Positions 1 through 7,947 of a stretch of DNA of 64,000 nucleotides are shown here, piece after piece. The position numbers and the translations under genes are program-made. Each line of letters starts with the position of its first letter. Position 1 is the first letter of the stretch. This DNA comes from Ancylobacter sp. WKF20 (GTDB taxonomy: Bacteria > Pseudomonadota > Alphaproteobacteria > Rhizobiales > Xanthobacteraceae). The stretch covers positions 3,268,001 to 3,332,000 of the forward strand of contig NZ_CP121679.1 in NCBI RefSeq assembly GCF_029760895.1, read 5' to 3'. Below the pieces are notes generated by a model. That model ran no database searches. It saw only the letters and a list, made by a program, of their open reading frames with translations, and was not told the DNA's origin.

Positions 1-768
1 CTCGTCTACCAGCCGATCTTCGATCTCGCCGACAACGCCCTCACCGGCTTCGAGGCGCTGCTGCGCTGGCAGCACCCCGAGCGCGGGCTGGTGAGCCCGG
101 CCACCTTCATCCCGCTGGCGGAGGAGACGCGGCTCATCGTCGAGATCGGCGCCTGGGCGCTGGGCCGGGCCTGCGCCGACATCGCCGACCTGCCGGGCGG
201 GCCACGGCTCTCAGTCAATCTCTCGCCGGTGCAGCTCGCGGTGGGCGACATCATCGGCGTGGTCAGCCAGGTGCTGGAGCGCACCGGCTTCGAGGCCTCG
301 CGGCTGGAACTGGAGATCACCGAGACCGCGCTGTTCGACAACAATGCCCGTAACCTCGAGGCGCTGCGCGAGCTCAAGGCGCTCGGCGTCGGCATCGTGC
401 TCGATGATTTCGGCACCGGCTATTCGAGCCTCAGCCATTTGCGGCTGTTCCCGCTCGACACGATCAAGATCGACCGCTCCTTCGTACGCGAAATGGTGAT
501 CCGGCCCGACAGCGCCGCCATCGTCGACACCATCGCCGATCTCGCCGGCCGGCTCGGCATGACGACGACGGCCGAAGGGATCGAGACCGCCGAACAGCAG
601 GACGTCGCGCGCCGCGCCGGCTGCACCCATGGGCAGGGCTTCTTCCTCGGCCGACCGCAGCCGCTGGAGCAGGCCCGCGCCCTCGCCGCCTCGCTCGGCA
701 GCCGGCCCCGCCATGGCGCGCGGCGCGGCGTGCGCGCCGGCCACCGTCCGGGCGACCTGACCGGCTGA
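1..768 (+). CDS. EAL-domain c-di-GMP phosphodiesterase, C-terminal part (5' end outside window)
   Basis: The reading frame is open from base 1, so this is the C-terminal part of a longer protein. It encodes an EAL domain that hydrolyses cyclic di-GMP to pGpG. The signature FEALLRW begins at codon 17. The other catalytic and metal-binding positions are all visible: SVNLSP, ELEITET, LDDFGTGYSSL, the IKID lysine, TAEGIE and HGQGFFLG. The domain should therefore be catalytically active. The tail after it is short and basic. The partner domain (GGDEF, PAS, CHASE or other) is not visible, so the input signal is unknown. A GTG inside the frame at 91 would cut off the EAL motif and is not a credible start. 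Confidence 0.93.
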   Translation, partial: LVYQPIFDLADNALTGFEALLRWQHPERGLVSPATFIPLAEETRLIVEIGAWALGRACADIADLPGGPRLSVNLSPVQLAVGDIIGVVSQVLERTGFEASRLELEITETALFDNNARNLEALRELKALGVGIVLDDFGTGYSSLSHLRLFPLDTIKIDRSFVREMVIRPDSAAIVDTIADLAGRLGMTTTAEGIETAEQQDVARRAGCTHGQGFFLGRPQPLEQARALAASLGSRPRHGARRGVRAGHRPGDLTG

Positions 769-790
769 TCCTGCCCTTCGCTCACATCCT

Positions 791-2080
791 TCAGGCGCCG
801 GCGGCGGCGAGCCGTGCGTGCGCGCGGTGCTCGGTGAGGCGGAGCGCGGCCAGGAGGCCGACGAGATTCACCGCCGGCAGCAGCCAGATGGCCGCGCGGA
901 AGGCTTCCGGGCTCGGGTCGGCGCGGGTGGAGAACAGGTCCAGCAACGCGCCGAAGCCCCATTCGCCGAGGCCGCCCAGCAGCATGATCATCATGTTGGT
1001 GGCGGCAATCGCCGTGCCGGTGACGCGGGCCGGGTTATGCTCCACGGCGGAGGCGAAGCACACGACCTGCGAGGTCGAGGCAAGGCCGAGCAGCAGAAGC
1101 AGCGCATACATCCCCGTCAGCGACGCGGAGGGCAGCAGGGCGATGACGACGGTCACCGCAACCGTGGCGATACTCGCGCCGACCAGCAGCGGCCGGCGCG
1201 TGCCGAAACGGTCGGAAACGAAGCCGGCAAGCGGGCCGCCGATCATCCAGCCGACATACATCATCGAGACCGCGCCGGAAGCGCCGATCTTGTCGGCACC
1301 GGTCAGCGCGGCGATGTAGCTCTCGCCCCAGAGGGCGCCGAGGATCGAGAGGGGCATGTAGAGGCTGGCGCCGACAATGCCGATGTACCAGCTCTGCGGG
1401 TTGGCATAGACCACGCGCAGCGCCGCGACGATGCCCGCCCGCTCCGCCGGCGGCTCACCGACCTCGGGCACCGGCCCGGCGCTGCCGCCGGCCGGAATGA
1501 TCAGGGCGATCAGCAGGCCGATGAGGATGCCCAGCGCGCCGGTGATGAGCAGCGCGGTCTGCCAGCCCAGCGTATCGACAAGCCGCGCCACGCCGGCATT
1601 GCCGATGATCGCCCCGGCCATGCCGAGCGAGGTCGTCAGCCCCGACAGGAGCGCCAGCATGGAGCGCGGGAACCAGGCCGCCGCGAGATACATGGTGCCG
1701 ACGAAGGCGAAGGCCGAGCCCATGCCCTGGCAGAAGCGGGCGGCGACCAGAAAGGCCGAATTCGAGCCGGCCACCTCGATGAACACGCCGAAGGTGCAGA
1801 TCGCAACCGAGACCAGCAGCACGCGCTTGGCCCCGAACCGGTCGATCATCGTGCCGGAGACGAGCTGCATCGGCGAGTAGATGAAGTAATAGGCCCCCGC
1901 CGCGGCCCCGAGCGCCGCCGCCGTGAGGCCGAAATGCGCCTGGAGTTCCTCTTCCATCGCCGCCGGCGCAACCCGGACGAAGAACTCATAGAGATAGAAC
2001 AGCGCCGCCGTGCCCCAGATCAGCCAGCCGCGCGCCGAGGCGCTGGTGACGGCGCTGCCCGCGCGCTCCTCGATGATCAT
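791..2080 (-). CDS. MFS transporter, about 429 aa
   Basis: Integral membrane carrier of the major facilitator superfamily with about twelve hydrophobic segments. The loop after the second segment reads DRFGAKR and the matching C-terminal-half loop reads DRFGTRRP, the classic MFS A-motif in both halves. I placed the start at the ATG whose upstream minus-strand sequence carries a GAGGGGGG ribosome site. Longer in-frame versions run into the neighbouring gene and have no such site. The substrate cannot be read from sequence. It is a stand-alone gene transcribed in the same direction as the sulfotransferase-like gene upstream. Confidence 0.85.
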   Translation of the reverse strand: MIIEERAGSAVTSASARGWLIWGTAALFYLYEFFVRVAPAAMEEELQAHFGLTAAALGAAAGAYYFIYSPMQLVSGTMIDRFGAKRVLLVSVAICTFGVFIEVAGSNSAFLVAARFCQGMGSAFAFVGTMYLAAAWFPRSMLALLSGLTTSLGMAGAIIGNAGVARLVDTLGWQTALLITGALGILIGLLIALIIPAGGSAGPVPEVGEPPAERAGIVAALRVVYANPQSWYIGIVGASLYMPLSILGALWGESYIAALTGADKIGASGAVSMMYVGWMIGGPLAGFVSDRFGTRRPLLVGASIATVAVTVVIALLPSASLTGMYALLLLLGLASTSQVVCFASAVEHNPARVTGTAIAATNMMIMLLGGLGEWGFGALLDLFSTRADPSPEAFRAAIWLLPAVNLVGLLAALRLTEHRAHARLAAAGA

Positions 2081-2249
2081 CCGTCCCCCCCTCGCGCGCG
2101 ATTCGCGTCTCGTTTCCCGGTAGGATGATAACAGAGACATGACGTTGCGGAGGGACGGCGGATGCGCCGCTTGGGCGGTTTCCGCTCCGGCATGCACCGC
2201 CCCGAAAAGCGCCCCTGCCTGAGGACAGGCGCGGTTTAACGCGGGGACG

Positions 2250-3143
2250 TCAGGCCGCGCGATGGCGCCGGGCGCGGCGCCACTGCCGCCACCACTGGCG
2301 CAAGCCGGCATAGCCGGCGCTGTGCGTCGCCGCCGGCCGGTGCATGGTCGCCGGCGTGTTGATGGCAGCCGCCTGATGGGCCATGCGCGCGCTCATCTCC
2401 TCCAGCTGCGCCTGCGTCTGCGCCAATTGCCGGCGCGCAGCCTGAAGCTCACGGGCGATGGCGAGCCGGTCCGCATCGGCATTGGACAGGGCGCCGCCGG
2501 CCCGCACCTCACGGCCGGTGCGCACCAGCGAGGGGTCGGACAGCGCCGCATGCGCCGCCATCGCCCGCTCGCGCTGCAAGGGCAGCACGGCGGAGAGCTT
2601 GGCGGCGAGATACTCGCCATCCTCGATGAAGCGGGGAAAATCGAGGAACACCACCGGGATGTCCTTCTGCACCGCGTAATGCACCAGCGTGTGGAAGCCG
2701 ACGGCGAGGATGCGCGCCTGATCCACCGCGTTCAGCGCATGCACCATGCCGCCGGGGGTTTCGCCCCACTGATGGAAGCTTTCCGGCAGGTCGGCCATCC
2801 ACGGCGCCGCGCGATGGATCGCGGTGCGCTCGACGAGCACGCGGCTCGCCGCCGCCTCCTCCAACGCCCGCACCGGCACGATGAAGGCGTCGACGGTGAC
2901 TTCCGGCGGAATGGCGCTCGCCGGATCGAAGGCGATCCAGGGCGACTTCACCACATAGGGCAGATCATCGAGCTGGCCGGGCAGCAGGAGATCCTCCAGC
3001 CCGGCATTGGCCGCGTCGTCGAGCTGGGCGTCCGGGTGGCGCCCGAGATGGGTATCGAAGCCATTGGCGTGGAGATACTGCACGAGAAAGCTCGTGCCCG
3101 CCCGCCCCGTCCCGGTGATGACGAGATGCTTGTGGTGAGACAT
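2250..3143 (-). CDS. Sulfotransferase-like P-loop protein with C-terminal coiled coil
   Basis: A 297-residue protein. Residues 11-20 read GTGRAGTSFL, which matches the 5'-phosphate-binding loop of PAPS-dependent sulfotransferases and related P-loop proteins. The middle part has alternating hydrophobic strands, including VVFLDFPRF. Residues of about 220-260 are rich in A, Q, L and E (ELQAARRQLAQTQAQLEEMSARM) and should form a coiled coil. The extreme C-terminus is strongly basic (QWWRQWRRARRHR). The fold call is by the loop only. Activity, acceptor and even sulfotransferase function are unproven. It could instead be a cell-surface polysaccharide-associated protein, since such genes often sit in glycan loci. 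Confidence 0.6.
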   Translation of the reverse strand: MSHHKHLVITGTGRAGTSFLVQYLHANGFDTHLGRHPDAQLDDAANAGLEDLLLPGQLDDLPYVVKSPWIAFDPASAIPPEVTVDAFIVPVRALEEAAASRVLVERTAIHRAAPWMADLPESFHQWGETPGGMVHALNAVDQARILAVGFHTLVHYAVQKDIPVVFLDFPRFIEDGEYLAAKLSAVLPLQRERAMAAHAALSDPSLVRTGREVRAGGALSNADADRLAIARELQAARRQLAQTQAQLEEMSARMAHQAAAINTPATMHRPAATHSAGYAGLRQWWRQWRRARRHRAA

Positions 3144-3348
3144 GGCCGATCCATTTTTGAATCGTTCTTATGAGCCTTACGTTAGATCATCTCTCCGGCC
3201 CGTCGCGCAACCCAAAGAATCGTGGTGCGACCCTCCTGCAACCACAGAGAACGTTGCCCAGCGCCGCGCCGGGTCATCCGGCGGGTGGCCGGCCACGTAG
3301 TGCCCGCATGACCCACGCGCGTCTCCCTCTCTTGCCCGCAGGTGCCCG

Positions 3349-4047
3349 ATGACCACCGAACCCCGCAGCTGCGCCGTCGTCTTCGGTGCCACCGGCGGCA
3401 TCGGCGCCGCCCTCGTGGCGGCGCTCCAGTCGTCCGGCCGGTATGACGCCGTGCTGGCCTTCGGGCGGCGCACGCCGGTCGCGATTGACCTGACCGACGA
3501 GGCGAGCCTTGAGCGCGCGGTCGCCCATGCCGCCGGGCACGGCGAGATCCGCCTCGCCATCGACGCCACCGGCATGCTGCACACGGGAGACTACCGGCCG
3601 GAAAAGAGCTGGCGCGAGCTCGATGCCGGCCATCTCGCCGAGAGCTTCGCCATCAACGCCATCGGCCCCGCTCTTTTGATGAAGCACCTGCTGCCGGCCC
3701 TGCCGCGCAGCGGGCGCGCGGTCTTCGCCACCCTGTCGGCGCGGGTCGGCTCGATCGGCGACAACCGGCTCGGCGGCTGGTACGGCTACCGGGCGGCGAA
3801 GGCGGCGCTGAACCAGTTCGTCCGCACCGCCGCGATCGAGCTGGCCCGCCGCGCGCCGGAGGCGATCTGCGTCGCGCTGCATCCCGGTTCGGTCGCGACC
3901 CCGCTCTCCGCGCCCTTCGCCCGGCCCGACCACCCGGCGCAGACACCGGCGGAGGCGGCGGCGCATCTTCTGGCGGTCATTGACGGGCTCGCCCCCGCGC
4001 AAAGCGGCGGCTTTGTCGACTGGCAGGGCGAGACCATTCCGTGGTGA
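3349..4047 (+). CDS. Short-chain dehydrogenase/reductase (SDR)
   Basis: A 232-residue NAD(P)-dependent oxidoreductase of the SDR superfamily. The dinucleotide loop GATGGIG is at residues 13-19, a conserved Asn lies in SFAINAIG (residue 103), the catalytic Ser is in ATLSARVG (residue 130) and the YxxxK pair is Tyr147/Lys151. The spacing resembles the small CsgA/YciK-like subgroup. This subgroup is often annotated only as SDR family, so no substrate can be given. A ribosome site (GCAGGTG) precedes the ATG. The DUF2256 gene starts 19 bases after its stop and is probably cotranscribed. Confidence 0.88.
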   Translation: MTTEPRSCAVVFGATGGIGAALVAALQSSGRYDAVLAFGRRTPVAIDLTDEASLERAVAHAAGHGEIRLAIDATGMLHTGDYRPEKSWRELDAGHLAESFAINAIGPALLMKHLLPALPRSGRAVFATLSARVGSIGDNRLGGWYGYRAAKAALNQFVRTAAIELARRAPEAICVALHPGSVATPLSAPFARPDHPAQTPAEAAAHLLAVIDGLAPAQSGGFVDWQGETIPW

Positions 4048-4066
4048 GCATCGGAGTGGCGCAGCC

Positions 4067-4246
4067 ATGAGCCGGATGCGCCGCAAGGCGGAACTGCCGA
4101 CCAAGCCCTGCGCGGCCTGCGGGCGACCTTTCGCCTGGCGCCGCAAATGGGCGCGGGACTGGGAGGCGGTGCGCTTCTGCTCCGAGCGCTGCCGGCGTAC
4201 GCGGCGTCCGACCGAGACTTCGCCCCGCGATCAGCTGTCGAAATAG
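4067..4246 (+). CDS. DUF2256 small cysteine-rich protein
   Basis: A 59-residue basic protein with Cys15-x2-Cys18 and Cys38-x3-Cys42 around a WRRKWARDW core, the hallmark of the DUF2256 family (often about 50-60 aa). The paired cysteines suggest a small zinc-binding knuckle. No function is established for the family. I chose the ATG at 4067 because the family begins directly before the KPCxxC motif. The upstream in-frame extension overlaps the SDR gene. Its 3' end overlaps the convergent phosphatase gene by 16 bases. Confidence 0.82.
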   Translation: MSRMRRKAELPTKPCAACGRPFAWRRKWARDWEAVRFCSERCRRTRRPTETSPRDQLSK

Positions 4247-4806
4247 CCGAGGCTGGGCTCCAGCCGCTCGAATGTCTCGTCCATGGCGTAGAAGGGCGTG
4301 AACGGCAGGGCGATATGGCCGAACCACAGCGAGAGCTGGCTCTCGGCGGTTTCCTCGTCCGAACGCTTGATGGCGGCGAGGTAGAGCGCGGCGGCAAGGC
4401 CCGTGCGGTCGGCGCCGGAACGGCAATGGATGAGGATGGGACGCGGCGCGTCCTTGAGGCGCGCCATGAAATCGGCGACCTCCGCATCGGTCAGTTCCCG
4501 GCGCGCGGACCAGGGCAGGTCGATCAGCGTCGCGCCATGGGCGTCGGCGAGGCGCACCTCCTCGCGATACCAGCCCTGATCGGGCGAGGCGCCGCGCAGA
4601 TTGACGATGGTGCGGATGTTGAGACCGCTCAGCGTCGCCTCGAGCTGCGGGCCGGACAGCGTGGCGGAGCGGTAGAGCTCGCCGGGGATCACCGCGTGAA
4701 GATTGCCCTGCGCCACGGTGACGCCGGCATAGAGCGCGGCGGCGCCGCAGATCGCCATCACCAGCCAGGCCGCGCCGCGCCCGATCCGCCCCCACATCCC
4801 CCGCAC
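4231..4806 (-). CDS. Dual-specificity/tyrosine phosphatase family protein, membrane-anchored
   Basis: A 191-residue protein with an N-terminal hydrophobic segment (about residues 11-32) that probably acts as an uncleaved anchor or signal. The Cys-based phosphatase loop [10 protein letters not shown] lies at residues 127-136 (nucleophile Cys128, phosphate-binding Arg134). An upstream WSAR segment may supply the general acid region, but I cannot assign it firmly. The family dephosphorylates phosphotyrosine or phosphoserine/threonine; some exported members act on inositol phosphates or lipids. The anchor suggests an envelope or periplasmic site. It is a stand-alone gene, convergent with the SDR/DUF2256 pair. 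Confidence 0.85.
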   Translation of the reverse strand: MRGMWGRIGRGAAWLVMAICGAAALYAGVTVAQGNLHAVIPGELYRSATLSGPQLEATLSGLNIRTIVNLRGASPDQGWYREEVRLADAHGATLIDLPWSARRELTDAEVADFMARLKDAPRPILIHCRSGADRTGLAAALYLAAIKRSDEETAESQLSLWFGHIALPFTPFYAMDETFERLEPSLGYFDS

Positions 4807-4990
4807 GCGTAGTCTCCCCCGGACACTTGATCGGGGGATGTGTCGCGGGTTTTTCCTGTCGGGAAGCTGTCAGAAACGTCCAATCGAGCCGCTCCCATTT
4901 CTTGGCGAGGGCGACAGTTCACCGACAGGTTTACGCTGCGAAGTCTCTCGCCGTCGGCAGGTCGCCGATGTTGCTTGAGGACTTACCCCG

Positions 4991-5275
4991 ATGCGCCTTA
5001 TCGCCGCCAGCCTCACCGCCGCCTTCCTGATCGCCCCGGTCGTCGCCCCGATCGCCGCCTATGCCGGCCCGGCCTGCACGACCGAAGCCAAGGACAAGTG
5101 GATGACCGAAGACGCCATGAAGGCGAAGGTCGCCGAGATGGGCTATCAGAAGATCAAGACCTTCAAGGTCTCCGGCAGCTGCTACGAGATCTACGGCTAC
5201 ACCAAGGACGGCAAGAAGGCCGAGGTCTATTTCAACCCGGTCTCCGGCGCGGTCGTGAAGTCCGAGATCGACTGA
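4991..5275 (+). CDS. PepSY-domain periplasmic protein
   Basis: A 94-residue protein with a signal peptide of about 25 residues ending AAYA, followed by one PepSY-like unit (MKAKVAEMGYQKIKTFKVSGSCYEIYGYTKDGKKAEVYFNPVSG). Two cysteines (29 and 64) could form a disulfide after export. Single-domain PepSY proteins of this type are usually encoded beside a cytochrome b561-like protein and a two-component system, exactly as here. Their biochemical role is not settled. The stop codon overlaps the start of the cytochrome gene (TGATG), so the two are translationally coupled. Confidence 0.85.
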   Translation: MRLIAASLTAAFLIAPVVAPIAAYAGPACTTEAKDKWMTEDAMKAKVAEMGYQKIKTFKVSGSCYEIYGYTKDGKKAEVYFNPVSGAVVKSEID

Positions 5276-5859
5276 TGACCGCCCCCACCCCCGGTGCCGG
5301 TGCCGCCACGCGCGGCCCGGCCAGCGCCTCATCCACGGCCTCGCCCGAGGTCGTGGTGTGGGATCCGGTGGTCCGCATCTTCCACTGGACCGTGGTCGCC
5401 GGGTGCCTCTTGAACCTCTTCGTCGTCGAGGACGGCGAAGCGCTCCACCAGATCATCGGCTATGTCGTGGCCGCGGTTCTGGTGGTGCGGGTGATCTGGG
5501 GCTTCATCGGCACGCATTATGCGCGCTTCGCGCAGTTCGTTCCCGGCCCGCGTCGGCTCGGGCGGTATCTCTCCGCTCTTGCCAAGGGCCGCGAGCCGCG
5601 CATGCTGGGGCATAATCCCGCCGGTGCGGTGATGATGCTCGCGCTGATGGCCCTGCTCGCCGCCACCTGCGTCAGCGGGTGGATGATGGGGCTCGACGCC
5701 TTCTGGGGCGAGGACTGGCTGGAGGAGACGCACGAATGGCTCGCCAATTCCATCCTGGTCCTGGCGCTGCTGCACGCGCTGGCGGCGCTCGTCGAGAGCC
5801 ATCGCCACCGCGAGAACCTCGTTCTGTCGATGATCACCGGGCGCAAGCGCCGCGCCTGA
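5275..5859 (+). CDS. Cytochrome b561-like (cytochrome b/b6 domain) membrane protein
   Basis: A 194-residue protein with four predicted membrane helices. It resembles the Ni,Fe-hydrogenase-type/b561 cytochrome b family that passes electrons across the inner membrane. Candidate haem-ligand histidines lie in RIFHW, ALHQIIGY, and the last helix (LLHALAALVESHRHRE). I chose the ATG that overlaps the PepSY stop; the longer open frame upstream simply runs through the PepSY gene in another frame. The probable partner is the exported PepSY protein. Expression is probably controlled by the response regulator/kinase pair directly downstream. Confidence 0.85.
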   Translation: MTAPTPGAGAATRGPASASSTASPEVVVWDPVVRIFHWTVVAGCLLNLFVVEDGEALHQIIGYVVAAVLVVRVIWGFIGTHYARFAQFVPGPRRLGRYLSALAKGREPRMLGHNPAGAVMMLALMALLAATCVSGWMMGLDAFWGEDWLEETHEWLANSILVLALLHALAALVESHRHRENLVLSMITGRKRRA

Positions 5860-5881
5860 ACGATGCGAGGGGGAGCCGGCC

Positions 5882-6556
5882 ATGAGGCTCCTCCTGGTGG
5901 AAGACAGCCCGCGGCTGCGCGAGCTGGTCAGCGAGACGATCCGCCAGGCCGGCTGGCGGATCGATACGGTGGGCTCGCTGGAAGAGGCCGAGGCCGCCGT
6001 CGACACCAATGCCTACGACCTCGTGCTGCTCGACCTTGGCCTGCCCGATGGCGACGGGCTCGATTTCCTGCGCGCCATCCGCCGCAAGCGCAGCACCATT
6101 CCCGTCCTCGTGCTGACCGCGCGGGGCGCGATCGACGAGCGCATCGCCGGGCTCGATGCCGGCGCCGACGACTATCTGACCAAACCGTTCAACAATGGCG
6201 AACTGCTCGCCCGCTCCCGCGCCTTGCTGCGCCGGGCGCCGACCATGGCGCCGGTGCTGGAGGCCGGGCGGCTGCGCTTCGACCTCTCCCGGCTGGAGGT
6301 GAGCTGCGGCGAGGAGATCCTGCCACTCACCCCGCGCGAGCGCGCGGTACTGGAAATCCTCATGCGCGATTTCGGCAAGGTCACGCCCAAGCGCGTGCTG
6401 GAGCACAAGCTCTCCGATTTCGACGAGGACATCTCCGCCAACGCCATCGACCTGCATCTCTCGCGCCTGCGCAAGAAGATCGCCGCCCATGACGCCGGCA
6501 TCGCCATCGAGACGGTGCGGGGCGTCGGCTATCTGCTGCGCGAGACCGAGGCATGA
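5882..6556 (+). CDS. OmpR-family response regulator
   Basis: A 224-residue two-component regulator. The receiver domain has the acidic pocket (Glu7-Asp8), the phospho-acceptor Asp51 in VLLDLGLPDGDG and the switch Lys in LTKPF. The C-terminal part is a winged-helix DNA-binding domain (about 125-220) ending in the typical IETVRGVGYLL. It is 22 bases downstream of the cytochrome gene, and its stop overlaps the kinase start (ATGA). By layout it is cognate to that kinase and probably controls the PepSY-cytochrome pair. Confidence 0.93.
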   Translation: MRLLLVEDSPRLRELVSETIRQAGWRIDTVGSLEEAEAAVDTNAYDLVLLDLGLPDGDGLDFLRAIRRKRSTIPVLVLTARGAIDERIAGLDAGADDYLTKPFNNGELLARSRALLRRAPTMAPVLEAGRLRFDLSRLEVSCGEEILPLTPRERAVLEILMRDFGKVTPKRVLEHKLSDFDEDISANAIDLHLSRLRKKIAAHDAGIAIETVRGVGYLLRETEA

Positions 6557-7944
6557 GCCCGGGCAAGGGCTTGAGCGCCACCCCGCGCCGCACGGATATC
6601 CGCACCGGTCGACGCGCGCTCGGCGTGCTGGTGGCCCAGCGCATCGTGCTGTTCACGCTGCTCGCCATGCTCGCCCAGCTCGTGGCGGTGGTGGCCGAAT
6701 ATGCCGCCGATCCCGACAATCTCTCCCGCCTGCTGCTGGAGCGCGAGACGCAGGCGCTGGCCGAGGGCTTCTCGCTCAACGGTTCGGCGCTGCGCTACGA
6801 GCTGCCGGAAGACCTCGCCAGCCGCTACGACGTGGAAGGCTCCGGCTATGTGGCGCGGGTACGCACGCCCTCCGGCGTCATCCTGTTCTCGCACTGTGAC
6901 GAATCCTGCACCGAGCATTTCCTCCCGCTCGATCTCAACCCGCCGAGCTTCTGGATGCGCATCCTGCGCGACGGGTATCCCCTCACTTTCGCTGGCGGCC
7001 ATACGGTGGAGATCGGCGGGTACCATGCCTTTATCGAGGTGGCGATCGACGGCGATCCGCAGGGCGCGCTCTGGGGCGTGTTCGCGGATGAAGTGACCGA
7101 GCACATGCTGGTGCCGATGAGCATGACGCTGATCTTCGTGCTCGGCGCCAGCCTCTATTCCATCCACACCGCGCTCAAACCCGTGCGCGCCGCCGCCCTC
7201 GCCGCCGAACAGCTCGACCCGATGAAGCCCGATAGCGGCCTGCCGACCGACGGCATGCCGCGCGAGATCGCCCAGCTCGCCGGGGCGGTGAACCGGTCCT
7301 ATGAACGGGTGCGCGCGCTGGTCGCCGGGCAGAAGCTGTTCACCTCGGCCATCGCGCACGAAATCCGCACCCCGCTCGCCGTGGTGCGGCTGGAGCTGGA
7401 GCGCATCGACCACCCGCGCGCCCGCCAGGCGCTCCACGAGGTGGATGAGCTCTCGCGCTTCCTCGAGCAGATGGTCGCGCTGGCGCGGCTGGAGGCGGCG
7501 GACAAGCGCGGCTTCGCCCCAGTCCATGTCGACCGCCTGCTGGAGGAAGTGGTCGGCTCCACCGCGGCCTTCGTCTATGGCGCCGGGGCCTCCATCGGCT
7601 TCGAGGCCTCGACCGATCCGGTGGTCGCCGGCTACGCGCCACTGCTGCGCGACGCGGTGCGCAACCTCATCGAGAACGCGGTGCGCCATGGCGGGCGCGG
7701 CGTCGCCATCCGCGTCGCCTCCACGCCCGATGGTGGCATCGAGGTGGCCGATGACGGCATCGGCTTTGGCGGCGTGACGCGCGAGGACGCGCCGGGCTTC
7801 TACAAGCCGGCCGGCGGGCTCGGCATCGGGCTGGAAATCGTGCGCCGCATTTGCGAGCTGCACGGCGCCCGCTTCGAGATCGGCCGGGCGCCGGAGCGCG
7901 GCACGCTGGCCCGCATCCGCTTCCCCGCCACCGAGGCCGCGTGA
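6553..7944 (+). CDS. Sensor histidine kinase with periplasmic HCx3C sensor region
   Basis: A 463-residue membrane kinase partnered with the regulator upstream (ATGA overlap). Transmembrane segments lie at about 29-49 and 184-204. They enclose a periplasmic region of about 135 residues. The dimerisation/phospho-acceptor motif is IAHEIRTPLA with His269. The ATPase domain shows the N-box (LIENAVRHGG), D-G-G/G-F-G-type loops (VADDGIGFGG) and GGLGIGLEIV. The periplasmic part holds His114-Cys115-x3-Cys119 and His122, which could bind a metal or sense redox state. That is inference only. The ligand is unknown. Confidence 0.92.
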   Translation: MSPGKGLSATPRRTDIRTGRRALGVLVAQRIVLFTLLAMLAQLVAVVAEYAADPDNLSRLLLERETQALAEGFSLNGSALRYELPEDLASRYDVEGSGYVARVRTPSGVILFSHCDESCTEHFLPLDLNPPSFWMRILRDGYPLTFAGGHTVEIGGYHAFIEVAIDGDPQGALWGVFADEVTEHMLVPMSMTLIFVLGASLYSIHTALKPVRAAALAAEQLDPMKPDSGLPTDGMPREIAQLAGAVNRSYERVRALVAGQKLFTSAIAHEIRTPLAVVRLELERIDHPRARQALHEVDELSRFLEQMVALARLEAADKRGFAPVHVDRLLEEVVGSTAAFVYGAGASIGFEASTDPVVAGYAPLLRDAVRNLIENAVRHGGRGVAIRVASTPDGGIEVADDGIGFGGVTREDAPGFYKPAGGLGIGLEIVRRICELHGARFEIGRAPERGTLARIRFPATEAA

Positions 7945-7947
7945 GGC

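Noticed and set aside
91..768. GTG at 91 as the start of a short EAL protein
   Set aside because: The EAL signature and the preceding strand lie upstream in the same open frame, so the gene enters the window from the left.
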